Positions 35,501-47,300 of a stretch of DNA of 64,000 bases are shown here, piece by piece. This DNA is from Strigamia acuminata. Lineage: Eukaryota > Arthropoda > Chilopoda > Geophilomorpha > Linotaeniidae. Numbering within the stretch: the stretch's first letter is position 1; each line of letters begins with the position of its first letter. The notes beneath the pieces are model-generated. The model saw only the letters and a program-made list of their open reading frames with translations, made no database searches and was not told the origin of the DNA. Where the stretch lies: NCBI GenBank assembly GCA_949358305.1, contig OX442315.1, positions 24,826,427-24,890,426 of the forward strand, written 5' to 3'. The translations under genes and the position numbers were made by a program.

Positions 35501-38101
35501 TCGCTGTGCAAAGAGATGTTCGATTCCAAGGTGAGCATCCAGGTGCACTTCGCTGTCAAGCACAGCAACGAGTGCAAACTGTTTAAGTGCACGGCATGCA
35601 ACTCCGTGTTCCGTTCCGAGATGGAGTTTCAATTGCACGTCAAAGTCGCGCACTTGCGCCAAGTGAAGCCGTTTCGCTGTCTTTTCTGCAATTTAAGCTT
35701 CGCCGCCGAACTGGAACTTCAGTGCCACCTCATGTCACACAAGAAGCAGTTCTCCTGCAACCTGTGTGACGAGGCGTTTCACGTCGAGTTTCTTTTGGAC
35801 AAACACATGCAAACAAAGCACGCGGGAATCGAATCGAATTCGGAGAGTGCCGCGGCTGAGATTCCTGTATCGAGCAGCGGGGAATCTGCGAATGGGGGTT
35901 CTCCAGGTCCCGGAAACAACAAAAACAAAATGAAATGTGCAGGTGCAGCAGCAGCGTCCAGTGGAGCTTCCACAGTTTGCGCGCCTTCCGGTTCCGCGAG
36001 CGGGGGCGGTGCGAGCACCTCGTCGACGGCGACGGCCACCGCGAGCACCTGTGGCAGCACCGCGTCCAACAAGAAGGAGACGAAATGCGACATCTGCGAC
36101 CTAGACCTGAATTCGGAAGCAGCACTAACCACCCATCGCAAACAAGTGCACAACATCAAGACGTCGCAGAAAGGCGGGGGCCAACAGACGCTGAGTCTCT
36201 ACTGCGCCTATTGCAACGAAGCATGCAAATCGCGCACGGAACTGGAGAACCACATGAAAGTGCACACGCTCAGCTCGAGCAAACACAAATGCAACATCTG
36301 CGACGAGGTTTGTCCTACTGCCAGCATTCTAGCCGAACACAAATTAACTCACTGCAAAGTGATAGCTGGGAGTTTGTGCGTTGTTTGCAAAGTAAACTTG
36401 AAAAGCGAGGATCAATATTACAGTCATTTGCAGCAGCACAACTCGCAAGGCCTGCCTTTGCCTTGCGTCGTGTGTCGACAAACTCTCATGTCGGAGATCG
36501 AGGTGCAGATGCACGCCAAGTTTCACCTGAAAAACGCGGAGCCGCTGTTTCCTTGCTGTTTCTGCTTGAAGCAACTCGAACTGAACAATTTGGTGGTGAG
36601 CAGCGGCGGCGGGAGTGGACAACAGACTTACGTTTGCAAGGAATGCTTCCACAGCGAGGCGACTTCGAATCACAGCGTCGCGTCCAGTTTGATGGCGTCC
36701 AACAGCAAGGACGAGATTCGATGCGGGGAGTGCAAGGTGAAGTTCGAGTCGGAGTTGGACTTGGAGGTGCATCAGAGGGTGCATCAGAAGACGTATCAGT
36801 GCATCAAGTGCCAAATGTCGTTCGGAACCGAGGCAGAGATCCAGTTGCACGTGGCGTCGCACATGTTGCACGAGGGCATCAATCACGAGTGCAGACTTTG
36901 TCATAAGGTTTTCGACTCTCCGGCCAAGTTACAATGTCATTTAATCGAGCACACATTCGAGGGCTGCGCGGGCTACACCTGTTACATGTGCAGTGCAGTG
37001 TTCACTACGGCTCCCATGATTCAACAGCACATGTTGGAGCATGGACTTAATTCGAGGCCCTACGATTGCACGCACTGCCATCAGAAATTCTTTTTCCGCA
37101 GCGAACTTGAAAACCACGTGTTCAGTCATTGCCACGAACAGATGCTGGCGAGCGAGAGCAGCAACCAGTTGCAGTGTCCCGAGTGTCTGCGTACGTTTTC
37201 GAGCGCCCTTCACCTGACCAATCACCGAAAGATTCACCGAGAACAGAAGAACAAGATGAACGGCTACAAATCCGTGAGCGGCGTGACCGTCGTCGACGAG
37301 AATCTCGGCAAACGAGCGCCGTTTCGATGTTCCGAATGCGGTCAGGATTTCCCCTGTTTGAGTAACCTCCAAGGTCACATGCGCCTTCACACGCACGGGA
37401 CAAAGTTCACGTGCCCCGAATGCAGCAAGGAGTTTGCACTGTCACGTAATCTCAACATTCACATGCGACTTCACAGCGGCGAGAAGCCCTACGAATGTCC
37501 CATGTGTAAAAAGCGTTTCGCGCGGAAGGAAAACCGCAAAGCTCACCTGAAATCGCACAGTGGGATCAAACCCTTTATGTGTCCTCATTGCGGCAAAAGC
37601 TTCTCGCGCAAATGTCACGTCAAGGAACACATGCGGTTACACGAGACTTCAACGTCTTGTGCCAGCACTAACGAGGCGTCGCCACCACCTTCCGGAAGTT
37701 TTGCGTGTGAATTCTGTCCCGATTGTTTCGCGTCGACCGACACACTCGATCAACACGTATCCGAAGTGCATCCGCGCACCGAACGCGAATACGCGTGCAA
37801 AATGTGCGACGAAAGGTTTTTCTTGCTCAAGAACCTTAAAAAACACATGCGACGTGTTCATTCTCTGCCTGCGGAAGGAATCGGTGATGGAAAGAACTCG
37901 TCGACCGCTTCGTCTCCGGATCATTCGTCATCCACGTCCACAGACATTAAAGATGCGATGGAGACGTGCGAGTGCAGTAGTAGCGTTCCTGAAGAGAGTG
38001 GGAGTAGTCGAGAGCCCTCACCGCCTTTTGAGACGTCCAATATGGTCGTTGATGAGGGCAGGAGTAATTCGACGCCGCAAGAAGTAATGGCGTGCCAGTG
38101 A
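9714..38101 (+). CDS. Oaz: Oaz/ZNF423/ZNF521-family multi-zinc-finger transcription factor
   Basis: Nine coding exons: 9714-9753, 10587-10688, 17093-17245, 20273-20374, 32665-33004, 33098-33206, 34063-34146, 34365-34553 and 34616-38101. They join in frame to 1534 residues. Residues 1-13, [13 protein letters not shown], are the NuRD-recruiting N-terminal motif of ZNF521 and of ZNF423 isoforms. One finger-like C2HC unit lies near residues 73-96. About 34 C2H2 fingers follow from about 178 to 1457, including [20 protein letters not shown] and [13 protein letters not shown], nearly identical to the vertebrate proteins. A Cys-rich non-C2H2 segment follows the 22nd finger, and an Ala/Ser/Gly linker is encoded at 35940-36070. 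Family members act in the nucleus, bind DNA as dimers and interact with Ebf/Olf-1, SMAD and BMP pathway factors. The last fingers have classical HSGEKP-type linkers. A polyadenylation signal is at 38434-38439. Confidence 0.96.
9754..10586 (+). other. Oaz intron 1
   Basis: An 833-bp GTAAGT-AG intron separating the 13-codon NuRD-motif exon from the acidic exon 2. No further feature was recognised. Confidence 0.85.
12451..12530 (+). repeat. Pyrimidine-tract microsatellite
   Basis: An 80-bp stretch almost entirely of C and T ending in a short (CT)n run, inside Oaz intron 2. Confidence 0.85.
15864..15929 (+). repeat. (TTTC)n microsatellite
   Basis: Imperfect TTTC/TTC repeats about 65 bp long inside Oaz intron 2. 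Confidence 0.85.
17246..20272 (+). other. Oaz intron 3 (3.0 kb)
   Basis: Non-coding by inspection. It contains a (GA)n run at 18518-18570 and GC-rich patches around 18900-19300. No supported gene. Confidence 0.8.
18518..18570 (+). repeat. (GA)n microsatellite
   Basis: GA dinucleotide repeat interrupted by TGTGTGA, in Oaz intron 3. GA runs of this sort can be GAGA-factor targets in insects, but nothing here proves such a role. Confidence 0.85.
20600..20654 (+). repeat. Interrupted (TA)n microsatellite
   Basis: About 10 TA units, a CGGAGA interruption, then about 15 more TA units, 0.2 kb downstream of Oaz exon 4. The two halves can fold on each other. Confidence 0.9.
26561..26586 (+). repeat. 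T26 homopolymer
   Basis: Uninterrupted run of 26 T inside Oaz intron 4, followed by further T-rich and TA-rich sequence. Confidence 0.9.
28441..28479 (+). repeat. (CTTT)n microsatellite with T-run
   Basis: About five CTTT units then a T-run, inside Oaz intron 4. Confidence 0.85.
33207..34062 (+). other. Oaz intron 6 (0.86 kb)
   Basis: Separates exons 6 and 7. Contains an A25 run at 33583-33607 and a CpG-rich block at about 33660-33860. No coding potential recognised. Confidence 0.8.
33583..33607 (+). repeat. A25 homopolymer
   Basis: Uninterrupted run of 25 A in Oaz intron 6. Confidence 0.9.
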
Positions 38102-39765
38102 TGGATTTATTATTATCAAATTATTGATTTTTATCATTATCATTAAATTTGTAAGTTGTGGAATATGAATGTGTGTGATGTATTACAGATGGAAATATGA
38201 TATTTTTTTCTCCCTTTCCCAATTGTCGTAAATAAGTGACAGTTTTCAAGATGGACAGTTGATGAATGATGATGTTGTGTTGACATTTTTTTATGTTGAT
38301 GTTGTAACATTTCTCTGTTGTTGTGTGGATTTTTCTGTTCATTTGTGTAAATAATTTTAATCCATCCATTTTGATTTACAACTTTGATGATTTATTATTA
38401 ATTATTATTATTATTATTAATTATTATTATTAAAATAAAATATAAAAAGTGATTTAAAGAGGGAAAAAAAAGTTATTTTCAAAAACAGATTTGAGTGGAC
38501 AAACTTGGCAATCAGCAGCTGCTTGGATGAAATATAAAGTCAATAAAAGAGGGGAGGAGAGTTTGATTCTCTCTCGGGGTTCCTTTGTCCAGGAAGGGCG
38601 TCCACACATGACATTTGCATATGCCCAAGAGGAAATTGAAACGATGAGAAGGATGAGGATGAAACGTGGAGTGGAGGAAGGGGAAATTTTATCGATTGGT
38701 TTTTGTGTCCTGAGTCGAGGCGACTCCACTTTCCTCAACTCGTGTCCATTTGAGCAATAAGAAGAGTGAGGCCACTTGTTGAACTTGAATAACACTCCCC
38801 ATCGTCTAATGACGATGCTTTTTGTATAAGAAGCGGCTTTTTCTTTATTGTTCTCTTGAATTTTTTTGTTTCTTGTTTTTTATTTTCGTTTTTTTTTCTT
38901 ACCTTACCCCCACGCACAAGGTTTGCGTCGCTGCGGTCCAACTCCCCAGGGGGGCCATGGCTGGTTGTCATGACGCCCACCGATTGATAGGCAGATGTAT
39001 TCATGGAATACAGTATTGATCCTGGAGGAGGTCCAACGCCAGTGTTTACTCGTACCTTCCATCTACGCGCACAACAGTTGGCCTGGGGTGGAGCACGGAA
39101 TTATCAAATTCATGAAAAAGAAGAATATTTCCTATGTAAAATGTCGGTGGATGTACTCAAACTTTGGAGCTTTTTTTTGTTGGTTTTTTTGTGTGCAAAT
39201 TTATGGTATTTTACATTTACCGCAAGCAAATTTAAAATGATAATAATTAATGAAGGTGTTTGGTGAATTTGGTAGACAACTTGTGAATGTATATATATTA
39301 AGAGGATCAAAATACATTCGTGCAATTAATGCTCTTTGCCTTACATGTGCTAGTCATCATTTAGTTAATGTTCAGATGTTCAGTTTAGGTAGGAGTTTAA
39401 AAGTTGAATATAATTATTTTATGACTGCAAATGTGCGGAAACTGTAATTATTTTTAAAATAGATACATTATATGCTCAATGCCAGTTCCACTACATATGT
39501 TAAATAACCACGAACAAGATAACGAGACCGCTTTCTGAGTACTAATTGCCTGTGGTTAAACATTTCAATAATTTTGCCAAGATGAATCAACTTGTAACAA
39601 CAAATTTAATGTGGAATACGATTTTCCTGCAGTAATCAAAGCGGAGAATTAATTTTGAAATTTTGAAATCAACAAACTTTATAGATGATTTTTATTTTTA
39701 ATATATAAATTTTAAATATTTGTACGCCCACAAATACCGTGGTTATTTTCCCGCCAGAGCAAACA

Positions 39766-39779
39766 GCGCCATCTATTGG
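39766..39779 (-). promoter_or_regulatory. Candidate CTCF-binding site between Oaz and HEATR3
   Basis: On the minus strand CCAATAGATGGCGC matches 13 of 14 positions of CCASYAGRKGGCRS. It falls between the Oaz polyadenylation signal and the HEATR3 start. Motif match only. Confidence 0.38.
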
Positions 39780-41032
39780 GATTTTGGATATCCATAATAG
39801 TGTCCACAAACAATAAATTGTAGTCCTCAAAAAAGCAAACTTTTTGAGCAAATCAATTTACGGATGGACCCCAGAAGGTCGAATCATGTTGAACTCGTAG
39901 TAATAGTTTAATTGTCGTCTGTCTGGAAGGAGGAGATCTATTCAATACTATGTCGTCTTTGATCTGTGGTCTCACACCTCAGCCTGAAATTGTGTTTGAA
40001 ACCAGGAAGAATTATTAAAACGTTCAATTTCAATATGAATTTTTTAAATTTTCAATTGGCTCGAGTGTAAGAATGAATGAATGCATGTCGTAAATTAATT
40101 ATTCAATCCACGTCTCCGAAAATAGACTATTCTCTTTTTATTGGCAGAAGTGAATTTCTTTTCTACAAACCAGCTTTTCAAACAGTGTGGATCTGGATGT
40201 ACTTTTTTTTATCTATTGATATCACACTATGTGGTTTAATTAGGACAAGCACCATCCATACTAAAACTGATTTGTATGTCCCCAAAATTTCGAGCTGTAG
40301 GCATTAAATGAAGAACTTCAGTACGAATAAATATTAATTTTAATTGCAAACTTTTTGCTTCAATACTTAAGTCTACAATCTTAGTGAATGCGTATTGTGA
40401 CAGCCTAGACTCCGAGGATCCAAGGACTGCATGCATGACTGAATCACAAGTAACTATAATTTAGGTGTTCATTCGTATGTGCACTTTCGACTTATGGTGA
40501 AGGTGGATAGAGAAAGCTGTCAGGAAAGGTTATTTAAATTGAGATCAGAAGAAATTTTTACGTTTGGAAACGAAAGCACAAATTGCACGTACGAATTGGT
40601 GAAAATGAATTTGGAATATGAAAAAACATCAAAATTAAATATTAACTCGAAACAGTTGAAATTGGATAATGACAGGAATCTCAAACCTTCGATTAATTGG
40701 AGGAATTAGAGAAGCGATGCACCTGAATAAGTCGACATTGTAGTTTTCTGTATTTATTTTTTTCTATTTATTTTTAAATTTCAAGTAATATTAATTATTC
40801 ATTAATTTATTTTATTTTAAATATATTATTATTCTTTCAAAAAATTATATTATAATATTACCATACATTTGAAAATTTTTTTCTAGCGTGACAATTTAAC
40901 CTTCCTGAAATTTGGCAACCTACCTAAATGTAATCGGAACTGCAATGTACTCGCAATCTTTCACCAGGTTTAAACTCGGTTTAAACTGCGCACATCCAAG
41001 TCCGCCATTTCGATAAATGTGTGCTGAGCTGT

Positions 41033-41065
41033 GATTGGTTGAGATAAAAGGCTGCGCAGGATTGG
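41033..41065 (+). promoter_or_regulatory. Two inverted CCAAT boxes upstream of HEATR3
   Basis: GATTGG occurs at 41033-41038 and 41060-41065, 27 bp apart, about 260-300 bp before the HEATR3 ATG. Paired CCAAT boxes are common in TATA-less housekeeping promoters. Confidence 0.4.
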
Positions 41066-41327
41066 TAGTAATTAGTTAGTTTTTATTCTTTTTTAAATTC
41101 TAGCCTTATTTTCGTGAAATAAAAATGCTTATTTGCATTCAAAATAAATTAAAATGTATATAAACACTTGATTTATTCTCCAAAACGTTCAAAGTATTTG
41201 TACATCCACAACGTCATAGTCGTGCACGCTTGTCTCTCCCGTGTGCAAAAGTGCTCTCCTCGTGGCCACGTTTTTATCATTTCGCGTCTGAATACACGTG
41301 CTATAGTTTTTAGCTAAATCGATTAAA

Positions 41328-44300
41328 ATGGGAAAATCAAAGCGTAACAGACGAAAGAGAAAACCCAGCGAACCTACAGGATTGCCGAGCGTTAAAGACA
41401 CACTCCAAATCGAAGAAAGGAATGGCACCGACGAAGAAAGTGTATTAGTAGCCATTATTGACAAGGTAATTTTTCCTCTATTTAATTCAAACCAAATACA
41501 TAAAAATAATAAAATACACCATTTATGGATGTTCATGATACGTGTTGACAGTTAAACGAACATTATTAACATGTATAAAGAAAACAGTAGTTTAAAATTG
41601 ATTTTTTTGAATACGATTGAAAATTTACTTTCTAAATTAATAAATTTTCTTTCTGAATTTAGTTGCAGACTTCCACGACAGTCGAAGAAAAAGAATGTGC
41701 TTGTCAGAGTTTATCCGTCGCTGTGATCACCGATCCCAGCATCATCTCCGAAATCCTCAAATCTGATGTTATCCGCATGATGGCGCCACTTCTCGTTGAC
41801 CCAAGTTACGTCGTGCGGCACTCCGTAGCATCAGCCCTGAGGTAAATATTTAAATTAACTATAAAAACAAAAAGAAAATACAAACAATTTGAATCAATTT
41901 TTTTCATTTCCATTCCATCCCATTATTTGATATTTTTATCTTTTTTATTTTTTGGGAAATAAAATTATTCTCCTGTGTGGTGTTTAGTAATCAATACTTT
42001 TTGATTCACAGCCAGAGAAATTTTATTCCAAGCTTCATTTGCATTCTAGTTTGCAGTTGTTGGGAGTTCACAGCTCCCTGGTGGTTTCTTCGCGTCCCAG
42101 CTTCTGCCCAAGGCACAAAGATTAGCGTTTCATTGACGCCAATTTATGCGAACTAGCAAACGACAAAACACTTTTTTGCAATCGAAGATGCAGATGAATG
42201 TGATTTTTTTTCTCTTCTCTTCTTTTTCTTTTTACTTTTTTTCTTTTCACGAGCCTAAGTTTCGTCTGGTGTACATACACTTGGAAAATTGATTGCTCAA
42301 TTGTCTTCAATACCCCGATGCATCGTACGTCTGAAGGGATGAGAGCACAGTCCCGGGGGAACGACGTCTGATGCCGTTGCTGTGCACTCAGCAATACGGC
42401 AAGAAACGATGGAGAGCGCCCGACTGCGAATTCCCGGTTCCTTTTCTCCCTTTTGTCCCAATGAAGAGATCCCGTTACGGCCGCCTGACAAATGACATGT
42501 GAAAATGCACGTTGGTTTGCAACCTTCTCCTTCACTAGCTCTTCTCGCCAATTTTCTATCTCGTGCAGTTCGCGCGACAATCATAATGGCGACTGTCACA
42601 CACATTGAGGAGGATTTATTACGCGTGCATGTGATGCCAGAAGCGAAGACGTCCGCCAGGAAAAAGTTGAATGCATCAATATGGCTCCCCTCTGACCTCG
42701 CCTCTCTTTCCACCACCCTTTTGCCACACCTTGTCCGCCTATGCCACTTATGCAAATTTCTACCTGAAACTCGAGCGTGCATTGCTCTAAGAAAGGTTTT
42801 AGGGAATTGTATCAATTTTCAAATAGATTTACGTTTGAGATGCCTCGTTGTGACTTTTTGCATATTGTTTCTACATGGATCCCGACATTTTTTTTTTCGC
42901 GGCTCATTTACGACGCTCCAATCTATTTAAAGTGATGGAATTGGTTTTGACGTTTCGATGCGTGAAAGGCGCAGCTGTAATTTTCAATCTGGTTTCTGCT
43001 GTGTCCGTAACATGAGTGCAAATTGGTTTTGTTTACATTTACAAATTGAGTTCTGGCAACTTGCTACGTATCCTCCGCTTGCGGTCACCACCCGGACCTA
43101 ATGAATTAAGTGCGAGTGGTCGCAATTGTTTACACACTGCCGGCTTTACAGCATTTATTTTTAACTGCACCTTTCATCGTAAAAGAAAAACAAAGCGATT
43201 AAATATGCAAAAGAATTGACTTTTGTTTTTATTATTATTTTCATTTCCGTTTTCTCTCGAGTGCATTCGAAGCTTAAAAGATGTTTTCCATCAAATGAAA
43301 AAATTTTTAAATCTCGAAACAATATTTTTATTTTATTTTTATCTTGATTATAGTGGTGATATTTTGGTCCATTTGGAACCCTATTTTTTTTTTTTTTTTT
43401 TTACCTCAGTTTTGGTGACCATTAACCTTAATGGAACACTTGTCGACGGGGTGTAACTAACCAAGATGGAGTATCTATGCGTCGCTGCCCCTAGAGTTAG
43501 ACGTTTCCCTTCCGTAATGTCACGGGCAAAATCGAGATAGATGCGCCCCGGTCTGGCTCATGATGACCTAGCATTGAGGCCTAATTTGTGCTTCTCGTGG
43601 GGCCTTGTGCGCTTGTGATTTATAAGTGGCGCAAAGTCGCCTTCGTCGTTGGAGTACCCAACCCACTCGGACCGTCTTACGTGCATAATCATTAAACCGG
43701 GGCGCAAGATGCATTTATACACCTAAGTTGCATTAAGTAAGGAGAAGACTTTGTCCCCGAGTGCTGCTTTTAGAGTTGACTCACCACTGCGCGCCCATTA
43801 GAGAATTGGCGGATTTTGAATGCACTCAACTTCATTTTTTTTAAATTTTTTTTTTTTACCGATTTTTTTTCTCGTTTACTTTCTATTGTTTGATTGTGGC
43901 GAATTAAGGGCCCACGCCTCCTTTAATTAGCTTTTTATTGATTTGTTTCTCGCCCCCACCTCTTTTTGTTTGCCATGATTGGGTGCAAAGGGCTGGTTAT
44001 GGGAGTTCATTTGTATGAGTCACAAGTTGTGTGTGATTGTGGTGCCGGTAGGGGCCCTGCTTCTGTGGGGCTAATGGCATATCCTGGGAATAATTACGCT
44101 TCTATTTACTTCTCCGACTTTCTCTTTTTAACTCGTTTGGGTTTTTTTTTTTTTTTTTTTTTTTGGGGGGGTTCTTTTGGGAATTAAATAAATAAAAAAT
44201 TGTTGGTGATTTATTGATTTGAAATTGTCTGATGTTTGTATAAAATATTAACATTTCTTGATTTGTTTTTGCTTTTGTTTGTTTTTTCGTAGGAATTTGA

Positions 44301-47300
44301 GCACGATGGGACACGAGACATGCGATGCCATGGTGGAGCAGGACGTAATGACGCCTCTGGTGGCTCTTTTGAAACAGGTAAGCGAGGACGCGAAAGGGTT
44401 CGAATTTTTGCATCGGGATCAAGTTGGGTCTTCCCTAGTGCCCCGCGCGTCTAACTTCATTTTTTCCACCCGCCGGTGGGGAATTGAAGGGAAGTAATTC
44501 AAGAAGATGAGAATTTTTTGTGGCCTGATGGTTGCTTTTGTCGTCCCTTTGCTCATTTTTTTGCATACTCTACTCGGCTTGGATCTGTATGACACCCTTA
44601 GGGGGATGGATGGCGCCCGTAAAATTGACGGCTGGGAAGGGGAAGAGAATGCAACCGATCTCTTTCTACTTTATCAATTAATTTCTATTGAATTTCGTTG
44701 TTTTTTTTGTAGTTTGGGTTTAATTTGTGGGGTTTTTATTCGTTTGTTTGATATTTTTGGGGGTTGAATTTACGGCGGAAAGCGTAAGTTTGTGTACATG
44801 TTGGTAGGTAGGATGGGACCCGTGTGTGTATTTGAGTTGGTTTGCATGCAAGGGGCCCGTGAGTAGTTCGTCAGTATACTCGCCTGAGGGAGGCGCGTCG
44901 TCTTTTCATGGCGCTGCACCCATTGCAAGTCAGTGTCTTGGGCCATTTTGCATGAGAATCGGTTTGGGAGTTGACACATCACACATAAAAAGAGGAAAAC
45001 TACTTATCTCAGCATTGGATGAAAAAAAGTGCAAAATAGAAAGGAAAAAAATGAGGGTTTCTCTTGGACACGAAAGTTTCTGGCAAATAGAAGATTGCTG
45101 TTATTTGGATGCTGCGCATTTTATAAAGTTTGAAATAATATATATTACATTTTAATGGGAATTATAAATTGCTTTCTCGAGGAAAAGTGGGTAAATATTT
45201 CTTAGAATTTGTTGTTTTGAATATAAGAAATTTGTTGATTTATTACTAATACAAAATGACAAGTATTAATTTCTGTCTGCTGGTCACGTGAATTTGAATT
45301 CTATTAATAAATTTATATGTTGGGTTTTGTTCGTTAATTGCGTGTCTCATCTGAAAAACAAAGTAATTGTATTTATTTGAAATTGCACTGTAAATTATAG
45401 TAATGAAGGAAAAATTAGTGGTTTGTACTTAATTTGTTTTTTTGCAAAATGATGTATAAATTGTATGATTATCTGTTTACGGAAACGAGGAAAACGATTC
45501 TGTACTCGAAGGAATTGATTGTTGGAAATAATTTTTTTGACGAACCAAAATTTGATTTATGGCCATAAGCATCAATCTGACATATTTTTCATCTCCAATT
45601 GATGGAAATAAGCTTGAACTAGCCAAGAACCAAACGGAAACAAGTTAAACTGTAGATTATTTTGGTTGTGGGAAAAGACACAACGAAAAAACTAAAATAA
45701 TTTGATTGTGATGCCAAGTTTGATAGCAAATGATTAAGTTGTGTTGGCTTCGGTATTGAGTGTTGCTAGTAAAAGCGAAGTTTGTAGGAGCATGTGCGTG
45801 GTTAAATCAATGATTTAATGATCAATATGCAGACACTTTGTGGCTAGAGAATCGACTAGTTTAAAATTTTAATTGTATAGGGGAATAATAGGCATTTCCG
45901 TGTACAATCTTATCACCAGTGTGTAGAGTTTTACAATGTTTTTTAGTAATTACCAAAAAAAAATTAAATGTTTTGATTAAAGTGGAATAAAACAATAAAC
46001 AAACGGGTGTTAAAGGGTTAATTGAGGAGCAAAAGAGTGTTTTTAAGTACTTGTTTGGATGTATGGTGTGTAGGGTGAGAGGTTATTGCAAAATCTTGCA
46101 TCTCATTAAATGGTAATTGACGTCTTGACGAGGACTTGTGTGGAAGCCCCTCGGAAGGGTAACGATACGGGTAGGGTAATGGAATAGGGAGTGAGGGAGA
46201 AGTGTGTGCGAGAGAGAAAGAGAGAGAGAGAGAGACAAAAGGGGATGAGGTATAAAGAGGAGTCAAATCCTTTGGGTGAAGGGAGTAGTGAGCCAAAAAA
46301 GAGTTTATTCCAAACGCGTACATTCTTCCATCTGGTGACGCACAATGGACTCGGACAGCAACCGATGTAAGATACACCGATTCAATATCCCAAATGACCT
46401 AGGCCCACTTTGAAACTTGCCTTTTCCTGTTTTTTTTTTTTTGTTTTTTTTTTCTAAAGAGATTTTTTTAAATAAAAAAAATAGAAAAAAATTTTTTTCT
46501 GACCAAGGGATATCCTCAAGTGGCATTCAGCGTTTGGTAAATGCGATTAAACATGGCGTTTATTGATTTTTCGTTTCAATTAAAATGTAGTGCAGTATTT
46601 AAAAAAAAAAAAGAAAAAATTAAAAAAAAGATGAATTTTGTGTAATCACGAGGGATTTTGTTGATGGAAAGTTTGGAGTGCCCGCCGCGGGCCCTAGAAA
46701 CAAATGCCACGCTCGCGTTTCTTCTGTGATTGATGCGTTCAGACTGCGTTCCAAGTTTGTCACTCGGGAGATTCAGTGCAGGGACGCGACGACTTTCACT
46801 ACACTACTTCTTTCTTACTCGTCTCACCTCTCCCATCCCATCCCATCCCATCCCAGCCTCCCCCACTTCACCTTTTTCTTCATCCCATGCGCAATGGATC
46901 CTATAACAAAGTTGCTACCTTAGTTTGCTCTCTTTTATGCAAGTCATGGCCCGGTTGCCTTTTTCCCTCGACGGCACAGACGTGCATTAACAGAATGCAA
47001 CGATGGCCTCGTAGATGGCGCTAATGTTTCCGGGCCCACTTGGGTAATTAGATGTCATTGGGGCGCCCCGTGTTGTCTAAAGTACGACTTCTCGGCGTTC
47101 CACAGAGTCAATTGTGTTAGGTGTAAGCGAGGAAGAAAAAAGTGTTGTCAACCAAAGTGCTGGTGAAATTCAGCGAGTGTTTATTTCCAGCGTGAGCGAA
47201 ACGATTGGAATTGGAATCGAAACCACACTGTGCGCGTATTATGATCGTAAAGTTGAGAAGCGGACCTTTAAAAATGACCTCTTTTATCTAATTTTGAATT

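Larger units (their letters stand above)
38102..41327. other. Oaz 3' UTR and Oaz-HEATR3 intergenic region
   Basis: The first 340 bp read as Oaz 3' UTR, with AATAAA at 38434-38439 after an ATT-rich repeat (about 38391-38432). The rest is AT-rich. It holds a CTCF-like site at 39766-39779, a 76-codon open frame at 40479-40709 rich in charged residues that I could not assign, and the HEATR3 promoter at its right end. Confidence 0.6.

Noticed and set aside
34472-38087. Several long frames overlapping the last Oaz exon on both strands
   Set aside because: They are shadows of the zinc-finger coding sequence in other frames; arginine- and histidine-rich translations without domain logic.
42297-42930. 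Open frames of 172 (minus) and 143 (plus) codons in HEATR3 intron 2
   Set aside because: Overlapping opposite-strand frames of low-information composition, with no recognisable domain and no supporting splice structure.
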